Positions 24,578-32,290 of a stretch of DNA of 43,997 bases are shown one piece after another. The stretch is from assembly GCA_017556745.1 (NCBI GenBank), contig JAFYMF010000038.1, positions 1 to 43,997 on the forward strand, read 5' to 3'. The position numbers and the translations under genes are program-made. The stretch comes from Clostridia bacterium. GTDB taxonomy: Bacteria > Bacillota > Clostridia > Oscillospirales > CAG-272. How positions within the stretch are numbered: position 1 is the first letter of the stretch; each line of letters begins with the position of its first letter. The notes below the pieces were generated by a model. It did not search any database and had not been told where the DNA came from. It saw only the letters and a list, made by a program, of their open reading frames with translations.

Positions 24578-26428
24578 TTACATTCGGTATTTTTCTGCCT
24601 GAAGACGGAACATCTCGGCATATTTACCTCCCTTTTTCATCAGATCCTCGTGACTGCCGTCCTCGATCAGTTGTCCGCTGTCAAACATAAGGATGCGGTC
24701 TGCCATTCTTGTAGTGGACAGACGGTGACTGATAAATATTACCGTCTTGTCTTTGGTGTATTCGAGAATGGTGTGGTTAAGCTTATATTCTGCTATGGGG
24801 TCAAGCGCGGAGGAAGGCTCGTCCATAATAAGAAGCTCGTAGGGACGGGCAAATATACGGGCGATAGCTACCTTCTGCGCTTCTCCTCCGGAGAGCTCAG
24901 TGCCATCCTCCGAGAATTCCTTGGTTAGCTCGGTATCGATACCCATTTCAAGAGAAGACAGCTTATCGGAAAATGTAGCCTTGGTGAGAGCATCTGTGAC
25001 TGTTTCTCTGTCGCCTTCCTCTACCACCTCGCCACCCATAACGTTTTCCGCAATGTTGGCGGCAAAGATCTTGTAATCCTGGAATACCGTACCAATGCGG
25101 CTTCTCAGTGACGGGATTTTATATTCCGTCAGCGGCTTGCCATTATACAGTATCTCCCCCTCGGTGGGGTCGTACAGACGCATTATAAGCTTGGTGAGGG
25201 TAGTTTTGCCCGCACCGTTATAGCCGACGATGGCGACCTTCTCCCCTTGATTTATCTTAAGGTTTACATCCTTTAGGGAATATTTTATCTCTTTTTCCTC
25301 ATCGGTATTTTCCTTATTTTTCGTGTTTGCCGAGTAGGCAAACGATACACCCCGAAGCTCAATGGATTCAAGAGGTTCTGCGGTAAGCGGTCCGTCGGTT
25401 ATTTCAGGTGTATAGGATAGAAATTTCAGATACTTACCTATATACTGGGCATTGTCCTGCATCCTGAGAATGTTTTTGGCAAGATCGTACATGCTCCAGT
25501 TGAGGTTCCAGATTATGTTTATAGATGCCACGAATCCGCCCAGTTGAGCCGTGCCGTCATACAGCTTCGCGAGAAGTAATACGACCGGAAGAAATCTTAC
25601 CGTGATCGAAACAAAATTATCAAGGGTACGTATCAGATATATTTTTTTGCCGCTTTTGATCTCTTCCTCAATTATTTTGTCTATACTGTCGGAGTACATT
25701 GTCTCAAGATTGTCCCCGGCGGAGCTTACTCTCAGCTCCTTTGCGTGGTCGGAAAGGTGGTATATCCGATTAACGTAGGATCGCTTCCTTCCGTAGGGCT
25801 TGATCTTTTCATTTCGCTTGAACCAGATCTTATTTTCAAGCTCCCACATAACGGCGTTGATGATACAGCCAAGCAGCAGAATTCCTCCCACCAGAATATC
25901 CACCTGCATCATAAGGGTAATAAGCGTAGAAAGGGTGATGAGATAAGTGATTATCCTTTCGGTATCCTCAAGAACCTGCTCCGCACGTCCCTTTGATTCA
26001 TCCATTGCCCAAACGTAATCATTGTAAAATGCAGGATCGTCATAGCAGGCAAGGTCCATTTTGAGAGCTTGCTCAAAAAGTTCCTCGTGCATTTTGTGCT
26101 GGAGTCTTCTGTCCATTACAGAGTGATAATACTGGAAGTACCAGGCGCCGAATATACTGAGCGCAAAATTTGTTCCAATGATGAGAACCAGATAAAGAAC
26201 TATCGTTCCGAAGGTAATGCCCGGTGTGTCAAGGGCATTGAACAGCGCATAGGTGAATACCGTGGCAACAGAGCTTGATATACCGCCGATGATTCCCACG
26301 ACTACCATAAGGAGTATGTACTGAGGGGTAAATCGAGCTACCTTTTTTAGCATGAAAAGATTGTATCTTATTACCTGAAGAGGCGGTAACTTGTCCTTCT
26401 TTTTATCCTTGCTTTTTTCACTTGACAT
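24578..26428 (-). CDS. ABC exporter half-transporter, subunit B
   Basis: The 616-residue protein combines a six-helix exporter domain (about 30-340) and an ATP-binding domain (about 365-600). Walker A reads GYNGAGKTTL, the signature LSGGEAQKVAIARIF is canonical apart from E for Q, Walker B is LLIMDEPSSALD with the catalytic Glu, and the H-loop is ISHRLS. It overlaps the end of the upstream partner by 11 nt, so both are co-translated and form a heterodimer. The cargo is unknown: no peptide, lantibiotic or resistance gene is adjacent. Confidence 0.92.
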   Translation of the reverse strand: MSSEKSKDKKKDKLPPLQVIRYNLFMLKKVARFTPQYILLMVVVGIIGGISSSVATVFTYALFNALDTPGITFGTIVLYLVLIIGTNFALSIFGAWYFQYYHSVMDRRLQHKMHEELFEQALKMDLACYDDPAFYNDYVWAMDESKGRAEQVLEDTERIITYLITLSTLITLMMQVDILVGGILLLGCIINAVMWELENKIWFKRNEKIKPYGRKRSYVNRIYHLSDHAKELRVSSAGDNLETMYSDSIDKIIEEEIKSGKKIYLIRTLDNFVSITVRFLPVVLLLAKLYDGTAQLGGFVASINIIWNLNWSMYDLAKNILRMQDNAQYIGKYLKFLSYTPEITDGPLTAEPLESIELRGVSFAYSANTKNKENTDEEKEIKYSLKDVNLKINQGEKVAIVGYNGAGKTTLTKLIMRLYDPTEGEILYNGKPLTEYKIPSLRSRIGTVFQDYKIFAANIAENVMGGEVVEEGDRETVTDALTKATFSDKLSSLEMGIDTELTKEFSEDGTELSGGEAQKVAIARIFARPYELLIMDEPSSALDPIAEYKLNHTILEYTKDKTVIFISHRLSTTRMADRILMFDSGQLIEDGSHEDLMKKGGKYAEMFRLQAEKYRM

Positions 26429-28262
26429 CCGCGTTCACCTCCCCATTGCGCTCGGCGTAATTTTCTGCCTGCATTGAGAACATTTCGGCGTATTTACCGC
26501 CGTTTTTCATAAGCTCGCTGTGGCTTCCCGATTCGATTATCCGTCCGTTTTCCATAAGGAATACTCTGTCTGCAAGCACGGCGGAGGACAGACGGTGGGA
26601 AATGAATATGAGAGTTCTGTCTTGGCAGGCCTCCATCATGTTTTCGAACATTTTATATTCCGCTATGGGATCAAGAGCGGAGGATGGCTCGTCCAGAATG
26701 ACGAAGGGCGAGCCGTTTGTGAAAATACGTGCGAGAGAAACCTTCTGCGCTTCACCTACCGACAGCACTACTCCTTCGTCGTCAAACTCACGGGTAAGTG
26801 TAGTGGCTATTCCCTTGTCAAGAGAGGAAATCTTCTCATATGCTCCGCTTTTCTTCAGTGCCTCGGTAACGGTTTGCTCGTCTCCGTCCCTCAGCGGACG
26901 GAGAAGTACGTTTTCCGCTACCGACATAGAGAACATTTTAAAATCTTGGAATACTACGGTGAATGCATCGCGGTATGAATCGCTGTTATAGTCCCCGATG
27001 TCCCGGCCTCCGAGGGTTATACTGCCATCACGGGGCTCATAAAGGTGTAAAAGCAACTTAACAAGTGTAGTTTTGCCCGAACCGTTGTGCCCTACGAGAG
27101 CAATTTTCTCTCCGGGCTTAATACTGAGACTTATGTCGGATACAGAGTCCTTCTCGGCACCGGTGTATCTGAATGATACGTTATCAAGGGTAAGCGTGTC
27201 TGACGATACCCTCGGACCGTCGGTGTTTTTCTTCAGCTTCGGTTGATATTCCACGAAAAATCTGTAGTCCTCTATATACATTGCGTGTTCTCTGAATTGA
27301 GTAAACACACCTGCCACTCTTGTGAGATTCCAGGATACGACGTCAATGGAATTAAAAACCACAAGGCAGTCTCCAAGCAGCATTGAATGGGTGACGAGAG
27401 TGCGGAATGCGGCGTAAAGCATAGCTGCAAAAGAGGTAACGGCCGAGCTTGAGTTTGAAAACAGGTAGAATACAGCCATCTTAAAGCCGTATTTTTTACA
27501 CAGCGATCTGAAATCATTTTCCGCATCCCTGTGTTTTTTGAGCATAAGGCGGGAAATTCCGCACAGACGCATTTCCTTTGCGTATTCGTTAAGATAAAAG
27601 GTTCTTTGTACGTAACCCTCGCGTCTTTCAACATTGCGGCTTTCGTCCTTTTTCTCTTTGCTCAGCTTATTAAATTTGTTTTTGACTATACTGAAGAACA
27701 GAGGAACGAGGCCAAACAACATTAGCAACGGATCAATAAAAAACAGTAACGTGCCGGTAGAGAAAAGAGATACCAACGTCCATATCAGACTGTCAACGGT
27801 ATATACTACGTCCATACATTTACCGTTGGCACCCTCCAGTGCTTTTACGTATTTGTCGTAAAACTCCGGGTTTTCATAGCATTCAAGCTCAACGAGAGAG
27901 GCCTTCTTGAAAAGCTCTTTTTCTATACGCTCAACGATTCTTTGCCTATACTTAGGGTATATGAAGGATGGCAAGGAATCGATAATCATGTACCACAGAA
28001 GATTCAGAGCTATAAGCAGAAGCAGCATCCACAGTACCTCCTGCACCGACCTGCCTGACTGATAGCGATTTACTATTTCTCTGAGCAGCCATACGTTGGT
28101 GAAAAAGTCAAGCAGAGCATTTCCCACACTCCAGAGAAAATACGTGGGCAGATATGAGGGTGCAACTCTGTGTATAACCCCGAGAACGTACAGATTATTG
28201 GAAAGTACTCGGCGGATCTTAAGAGGAGATCTATCCTTATCTTTTTTCTTGTTCCTTTTCAA
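26418..28262 (-). CDS. ABC exporter half-transporter, subunit A
   Basis: The TTG at 28262 is chosen because AAAAAGGAGG lies 7 nt upstream; a longer frame to 28358 would translate that site. The protein has 614 residues with an exporter TM domain (about 40-330) and an ATPase domain with Walker A GHNGSGKTTLV, Walker B FVILDEPSSALD and H-loop ISHRLS. The signature is LSVGEAQKVSLARIF, with Val replacing the second-position Gly of LSGGQ. This asymmetry against its partner is typical of heterodimeric exporters in which one ATP site is weakened. It is first in the two-gene leftward operon. Confidence 0.92.
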   Translation of the reverse strand: MKRNKKKDKDRSPLKIRRVLSNNLYVLGVIHRVAPSYLPTYFLWSVGNALLDFFTNVWLLREIVNRYQSGRSVQEVLWMLLLLIALNLLWYMIIDSLPSFIYPKYRQRIVERIEKELFKKASLVELECYENPEFYDKYVKALEGANGKCMDVVYTVDSLIWTLVSLFSTGTLLFFIDPLLMLFGLVPLFFSIVKNKFNKLSKEKKDESRNVERREGYVQRTFYLNEYAKEMRLCGISRLMLKKHRDAENDFRSLCKKYGFKMAVFYLFSNSSSAVTSFAAMLYAAFRTLVTHSMLLGDCLVVFNSIDVVSWNLTRVAGVFTQFREHAMYIEDYRFFVEYQPKLKKNTDGPRVSSDTLTLDNVSFRYTGAEKDSVSDISLSIKPGEKIALVGHNGSGKTTLVKLLLHLYEPRDGSITLGGRDIGDYNSDSYRDAFTVVFQDFKMFSMSVAENVLLRPLRDGDEQTVTEALKKSGAYEKISSLDKGIATTLTREFDDEGVVLSVGEAQKVSLARIFTNGSPFVILDEPSSALDPIAEYKMFENMMEACQDRTLIFISHRLSSAVLADRVFLMENGRIIESGSHSELMKNGGKYAEMFSMQAENYAERNGEVNADVK

Positions 28263-28424
28263 TGTGACACCTCCTTTTTCAAGGAAAGAACAAAATCGGC
28301 AGCGCAAGGACGTGACGGAAAAGGTGGAGAAGAGAAGATGACACAGCGTTTCTTCCATGCCCTTTTTGTTAGATCATTTTGCCGCCGCATACAGAATATC
28401 ACAGAGGTAAGCCGAGAGTCAATA

Positions 28425-28468
28425 CGAAAACCGAAATACAACTACAAGTATAGTTTTCGGTGTTTCGG
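28425..28468. repeat. Overlapping inverted repeats between divergent genes
   Basis: CGAAAAC pairs with GTTTTCG and CCGAAA pairs with TTTCGG across a 44-bp stretch in the gap between the ABC operon and the helical protein gene. It could be an operator for either direction. No clear promoter hexamers were seen beside it. Confidence 0.35.
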
Positions 28469-28510
28469 GGAATGCTTTCATATAAAATACCGGAGAAAGG
28501 AAAAAAGAAA

Positions 28511-28945
28511 ATGATAGAACAGGATACTATAAAACTGCTCAGAGAATGTGATGCCGGAGTAAAAATGGGAGTTGAGTCCATTAACAGTGTTATTGACCAT
28601 GTTAAGGATAATGATTTTAGATTTATACTCAATGAATCAAAAGACAGACATTCAAAGCTTGACCATGAGATAAGAGCACAGCTTGACCGTTTTGAAGACG
28701 ACGGAAAGGATCCTTCTGCCATGGCAAAGGGGATGTCGGCGATAAAGACAAACTTTATGCTTGGGATAAAGGATACCGATAAAACGGTAGCGGATCTGAT
28801 GACAGACGGATGTAATATGGGGGTTAAGTCACTGAACCGATATCTCAATCAATATGAGGCAGCTGATGAGGTTTCAAAAGATATTACAAAGAAACTTATA
28901 AACCTTGAAGAAAAGCTTGCGGTAGATATTCGCCAATTTCTGTAA
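28511..28945 (+). CDS. Helical bundle protein of unknown function, 144 aa
   Basis: The start is the ATG at 28511 with GGAGAAAGG upstream; a longer reading to 28460 is unlikely. The sequence is almost fully helical with four amphipathic segments and no membrane part. MGVESINSVIDHVKD and MGVKSLNRYLNQYEAAD near the two ends look like an internal repeat, as in a ferritin-like four-helix bundle. Metal ligands typical of ferritins (E plus ExxH) are only partly present (ESKDRHSKLDHE), so a non-catalytic DUF2383-like member is possible. It is monocistronic. Confidence 0.7.
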   Translation: MIEQDTIKLLRECDAGVKMGVESINSVIDHVKDNDFRFILNESKDRHSKLDHEIRAQLDRFEDDGKDPSAMAKGMSAIKTNFMLGIKDTDKTVADLMTDGCNMGVKSLNRYLNQYEAADEVSKDITKKLINLEEKLAVDIRQFL

Positions 28946-28963
28946 TTAAATAGCTGTCTAACA

Positions 28964-29001
28964 AAAGAGTCCCCATTACCGTTCGGTAATGGGGACTCTT
29001 T
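28964..29001. terminator. Very strong bidirectional terminator
   Basis: A perfect 17-bp stem closes on a GTTC loop, with TTT(A)TT on plus and AAAA (TTTT on minus) on the other side. It separates the helical protein gene from the convergent rpiB gene. Confidence 0.92.
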
Positions 29002-29013
29002 ATTGTGTTTATG

Positions 29014-29469
29014 TTATTTTCCTGCCGCTTCTATTTCTGCTACAAGATCGATACGTCTCTGATGACGATCCCCCTCAAATTCAGTATTGAGAAAGAGGTC
29101 TACCATATCGAGAGCAAGGCCTGCACCGATAACACGTGCACCGAGGCAAAGTGCATTTGCGTTGTTATGAAGTCTTGTCATTCTGACACTGAATGTATCT
29201 GAGCAACAAGCCGCACGGATACCACGGCATTTGTTTGCTACAAGTGACATTCCGATACCTGTACCGCATACAAGAATAGCGTACTCGCATTCACCGTTCT
29301 GTACCGCATTACAGGCAGGACGGGCATAGCTTGGATAGTCACAGCTTGCGGATGAATCAGTACCGAAGTCCACATACTTTATACCGTTTGCATCAAGATG
29401 CTTTTTTATAATCTCCTTGAGCTCATATCCACCGTGGTCTGCGGCAATTGCGATAACTCTTTCTTCCAT
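29014..29469 (-). CDS. rpiB: Ribose-5-phosphate isomerase B
   Basis: The enzyme interconverts ribose 5-phosphate and ribulose 5-phosphate in the pentose phosphate pathway. The family motifs are intact: ADHGGYELK near the start, CGTGIGMSLVANK with the catalytic Cys at about 67, and the HNNANALCLGARV segment at about 100. The length of 151 residues is normal. The ATG at 29469 has GGGAGG upstream; a longer frame begins inside the amidase gene. It follows the amidase by 20 nt on the same strand, so the two are probably one transcript. Confidence 0.93.
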   Translation of the reverse strand: MEERVIAIAADHGGYELKEIIKKHLDANGIKYVDFGTDSSASCDYPSYARPACNAVQNGECEYAILVCGTGIGMSLVANKCRGIRAACCSDTFSVRMTRLHNNANALCLGARVIGAGLALDMVDLFLNTEFEGDRHQRRIDLVAEIEAAGK

Positions 29470-29489
29470 GATATGTCCTCCCATTTTTA

Positions 29490-30308
29490 TCAGTATTTGA
29501 GCAGTGAATTTATTATTCCTGCGGCAATGGCATCTGCCATTTTTTGCCGCCAATTGTCTGTCAGCATATTACGGGCATCTTCTTCGTTTGTTATAAATCC
29601 CATCTCAATAAGTATTGACGGAGCACTTATGTTTTTTATAACATAGTAAGCATCGTTTGGTGACATGTTTCTCAGTTTGATCTCGTCTTCAAAGGCTTCT
29701 TCGATCTTACCGGCACAAAGGGAGGCGACCCTGGAGGCTTCTTTCCCACCCTCGGCAGAAGACATGTAATAGATTCGTGTGCCACTTACCGAACTATCCT
29801 GAGGGAAAGAGTCACAGTGCAGGGAAACGAATATATCGGGCGAATTTTTGTTTGCAAAATCAGCTCTCCACACCGGGTCTATAACGTATTTACCGTCTTC
29901 GTTTTGCGGTATCTTATCATCCGGAATATTTGTGTCGTGGGTCATAATGACATTGACACCGTATTCGATAAGTATGTCGCGAACGCGAAGCGAGACATCA
30001 AAGTTGATCTCCCTCTCTGCGGTGTCCTCTCCGAGAAAATCAGAGTCGGCACCGGGATCGTCATATCCGTGACCGGGATCAATACAAACGGTTGGATCAC
30101 CTATTATCCCGGTTAGGTGACCGCCGTCATCGTATACCGCGTTTACAGGTAGTGTATCCCCTTTAAGATTTGTTGATATAACGATGACTATTACCGTTAT
30201 GAGGACTATGGCAATCAGTCCGCCTGCGATAGCAATGATAAGATTCAGATTGCGGTACCTTGCGATCAGGGCACGTACAGTATCTTTAGTTTCTTGTTTT
30301 TCTATCAT
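29490..30308 (-). CDS. Membrane-anchored N-acetylmuramoyl-L-alanine amidase
   Basis: The 272-residue protein has one TM helix at about 23-45 and an Amidase_3 domain at about 72-272. Zinc ligands are visible: DPGHG (His80), the downstream ERE acidic residues near 98-100 and SLHCDS. The late catalytic Glu is in IEMGF. It would cleave the amide bond between MurNAc and the stem peptide at the outer membrane face. The ATG at 30308 follows GGTGGA; the extended frame to 30464 enters the ribosomal leader region. There is no sporulation-specific marker (SPOR, GerW), so CwlD-like or cell-separation use is open. Confidence 0.9.
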   Translation of the reverse strand: MIEKQETKDTVRALIARYRNLNLIIAIAGGLIAIVLITVIVIVISTNLKGDTLPVNAVYDDGGHLTGIIGDPTVCIDPGHGYDDPGADSDFLGEDTAEREINFDVSLRVRDILIEYGVNVIMTHDTNIPDDKIPQNEDGKYVIDPVWRADFANKNSPDIFVSLHCDSFPQDSSVSGTRIYYMSSAEGGKEASRVASLCAGKIEEAFEDEIKLRNMSPNDAYYVIKNISAPSILIEMGFITNEEDARNMLTDNWRQKMADAIAAGIINSLLKY

Positions 30309-30423
30309 ACAGTCCACCGTATAACATATTGCTAGTAGAGTTCTTTTTTTCAGTATAACACTTATAAATGAACTGAAAATGAATAAATGAGATGAAGAAA
30401 AAATATATATTTTCAAAAAGGTG

Positions 30424-30452
30424 TTGACAAACTTATTATTTAATGATATAAT
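30424..30452 (+). promoter_or_regulatory. Strong promoter of rplJ-rplL
   Basis: Consensus TTGACA (30424-30429) and TATAAT (30447-30452) are 17 bp apart. It is the best match to the sigma-A consensus in the window. Confidence 0.95.
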
Positions 30453-30459
30453 AACCAAA

Positions 30460-30589
30460 GTCAATCCAAAGACAGCAGGTTTCAGTAAAAGCTAAAGCTT
30501 TCCTGCCGAGGAGAGAACAAATACTTCACGACACTTGTGTCGTGTTTTGATCTGTCTCTTTTCGGCGAATGCTGTAAAAGAGCTTTTTT
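30460..30589 (+). ncRNA. Ribosomal protein L10 leader with attenuator
   Basis: The leader carries the L10-binding elements GACAGCAGG, then CCTGCCGAGGAGAG. An intrinsic terminator at 30556-30589 follows (CTCTTTT-CGGC-GAAT-GCTG-AAAAGAG then TTTTTT). Known L10 leaders bind L10(L12)4 and stop transcription of their own mRNA, and this layout fits. It lies between the strong promoter and rplJ. A further small hairpin at about 30525-30545 (ACGACAC/GTGTCGT) may be part of the fold. Confidence 0.85.
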
Positions 30590-30640
30590 GTTTTCTGCTA
30601 CTTGCTTATTTTACATTTATTTTCGGGAGGTGAAACTAAA

Positions 30641-31198
30641 ATGTCAAGTAAGAAAATTCTGGAAGCCAAGCAGGCTATCGTTGAAGATCTCTCCGGAAAG
30701 CTCAGTGAAGCTGTTGCCGGTGTTATCGTAAACTATCAGGGTATCAGCGTTGAGAAGGACACTGCACTTCGTGCAAAGCTTCGTGCTGCAGGTGTTGAGT
30801 ACTCCGTTAAGAAGAACACTCTTATCGGTCGTGCTTGTGACAACGCAAACCTCGGTGATCTTAAGCAGTACCTCGAGGGTATGAGCGCTATCGCTGTAAG
30901 TAAGGAAGATCCTGTTGCAGCAGCTAAGATCCTTAAGGAGTATGCTGATTCCATCGAGACTTTCGAGATCAAAGCAGGTTTTGTTGACGGTGAGATTCTT
31001 GATAAGGACGGCGTAATCGCTCTTGCAGAGATCCCCTCCAAGGAAGGCCTTATTGCTAAGCTCCTTGGTAGCATCCAGTCTCCTCTTTACAACCTTGCAT
31101 ACGGCCTTCAGGCTATTATCGACAAGAGTGGCGAAGAGGTTCCCGCTGCTGAAGAGGCAGCTCCTGCAGCTGAAGAGGCTGCTCCCGCAGCTGAGTAA
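30641..31198 (+). CDS. rplJ: Ribosomal protein L10
   Basis: The protein anchors L7/L12 dimers to the large subunit stalk. The N-terminal rRNA-binding domain includes AKQAIVEDLSGKL and VVNYQGIS-like VNYQGIS; the rest is normal up to about residue 165. The start ATG at 30641 has GGGAGG. The C-terminus carries an extra Ala/Glu/Pro repeat (AAEEAAPAAEEAAPAAE), giving 185 residues. Such tails occur in several clostridia and are not essential for fold. Expression is controlled by the L10 leader. Confidence 0.97.
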   Translation: MSSKKILEAKQAIVEDLSGKLSEAVAGVIVNYQGISVEKDTALRAKLRAAGVEYSVKKNTLIGRACDNANLGDLKQYLEGMSAIAVSKEDPVAAAKILKEYADSIETFEIKAGFVDGEILDKDGVIALAEIPSKEGLIAKLLGSIQSPLYNLAYGLQAIIDKSGEEVPAAEEAAPAAEEAAPAAE

Positions 31199-31246
31199 TA
31201 TCTCAGCATAAAAAATATAAAAATTATAATCAGGAGGTATGTTACA

Positions 31247-31618
31247 ATGGCATCCGAAAAGTCCCTTAAAATTCTTGAAGACATAAAGTCCCTTACCATA
31301 CTTGAGCTCGCTGACCTCGTTAAGGCTATCGAGGAGGAGTTCGGTGTATCCGCTGCTCCCGTTGCAGTTGCTGCAGGTGCTGCTCCCGCTGCTGCTGAGG
31401 AAGAGAAGACCGAGTTTGACGTAGTTCTTGCTAGCGCAGGCGCTAAGAAGCTCGACGTTATCAAGGTTGTTCGTGAGATCACCGGTCTCGGCCTTAAGGA
31501 CGCTAAGGACTTCGTTGAGGCTGCTCCTAAGACCCTCAAGGAAGGCGTTAGCAAGGAAGACGCTGAGGCTCTCAAGGCTAAGCTTACTGAGGCTGGCGCA
31601 ACTGTTGAGATTAAGTAA
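31247..31618 (+). CDS. rplL: Ribosomal protein L7/L12
   Basis: This is the stalk protein that recruits translation factors. The N-terminal dimerisation domain ([16 protein letters not shown]) is followed by a hinge rich in Ala, then a C-terminal factor-binding domain ([24 protein letters not shown]) at about 60-123. Length 123 is standard. AGGAGG lies upstream of ATG. It is co-transcribed with rplJ and ended by a terminator. Confidence 0.97.
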   Translation: MASEKSLKILEDIKSLTILELADLVKAIEEEFGVSAAPVAVAAGAAPAAAEEEKTEFDVVLASAGAKKLDVIKVVREITGLGLKDAKDFVEAAPKTLKEGVSKEDAEALKAKLTEAGATVEIK

Positions 31619-31633
31619 TTTAGTTTCACCTAT

Positions 31634-31664
31634 AAAAAAGACCGTCGCAAGACGGTCTTTTTTT
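31634..31664 (+). terminator. Terminator after rplL
   Basis: AGACCGTC and GACGGTCT flank a GCAA tetraloop, with A6 before and T7 after. This closes the rplJL operon; rpoB does not follow. Confidence 0.95.
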
Positions 31665-31671
31665 GTTTCTA

Positions 31672-31700
31672 TTGAATATTGTGCTGTTGTTTGGTATAAT
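31672..31700 (+). promoter_or_regulatory. Promoter of the MscS-like gene
   Basis: TTGAAT (31672-31677) and TATAAT (31695-31700) are 17 bp apart, about 35 nt before the ATG at 31736. Confidence 0.8.
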
Positions 31701-31735
31701 ATCTTTGTGAAAGTTATAATGAAAGGATACAAGAA

Positions 31736-32290
31736 ATGCAGAATGTCATAAATTATCTATGTTCGCTTATTCCGAGTGCACTTGGTGCATTTTGGAATCT
31801 TCTCATTGCTGTTGTCATTCTTATTGTAGGACATATAATTATCAAGAAAATATGCAGAAAGGTTGCGAATCGAGATTATAATGGGAAAGCGGAGCAGGGA
31901 CTTATGCGGTTTCTTGCATTTGTTTTGAAAATCAGCCTTTACGTTTTGCTTGTTTATACTGTGGCTACTATTGTTGGTATACCAACTGCTTCGTTTGTAG
32001 CACTTATTGGTTCGGCAGGTCTTGCTATAGATCTTGCTCTTGCCAAGAAGACTGTTTTAGAGGTTATTTCCCGTTACAACAAGCTTATTCGTCCCGGGGG
32101 TACCTCGGTGTTTGTTTCTGCAACATCTGAGAGTTCTGTTGATATTTGCTTTAGATGCTGGGCAAAGTCAGGGGATTATTTCACCGAAAGAGCGGCGATT
32201 TTAGAGGATGTTAAGTTTTCATTTGATGCCGCAGGAATAGAAATTCCCTTTAATCAGCTTGATGTACATATAAAAAATGACAATGAATAA
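31736..32290 (+). CDS. MscS-like channel protein lacking the middle beta domain
   Basis: The 184-residue protein has TM helices at about 18-37 and 58-80 and the first part of the pore helix TM3 (FVALIGSAGLAI, 87-98). At that point MscS normally continues through TM3b and a beta domain (QGSLSNFASG, then the RPF-x-x-GD region). Here residue 99 joins directly to what looks like the C-terminal alpha-beta domain: KKTVLEVI, then SESSVDICFRCWAKSGDYF and GIEIPFNQLDVHI (165-179). About 90-100 residues are missing in frame compared with MscS (about 280). RBS and promoter are good, so it may be expressed. It is either a decayed channel or a minimal variant with another role. Its stop overlaps the next start by 14 nt. 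Confidence 0.75.
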   Translation: MQNVINYLCSLIPSALGAFWNLLIAVVILIVGHIIIKKICRKVANRDYNGKAEQGLMRFLAFVLKISLYVLLVYTVATIVGIPTASFVALIGSAGLAIDLALAKKTVLEVISRYNKLIRPGGTSVFVSATSESSVDICFRCWAKSGDYFTERAAILEDVKFSFDAAGIEIPFNQLDVHIKNDNE

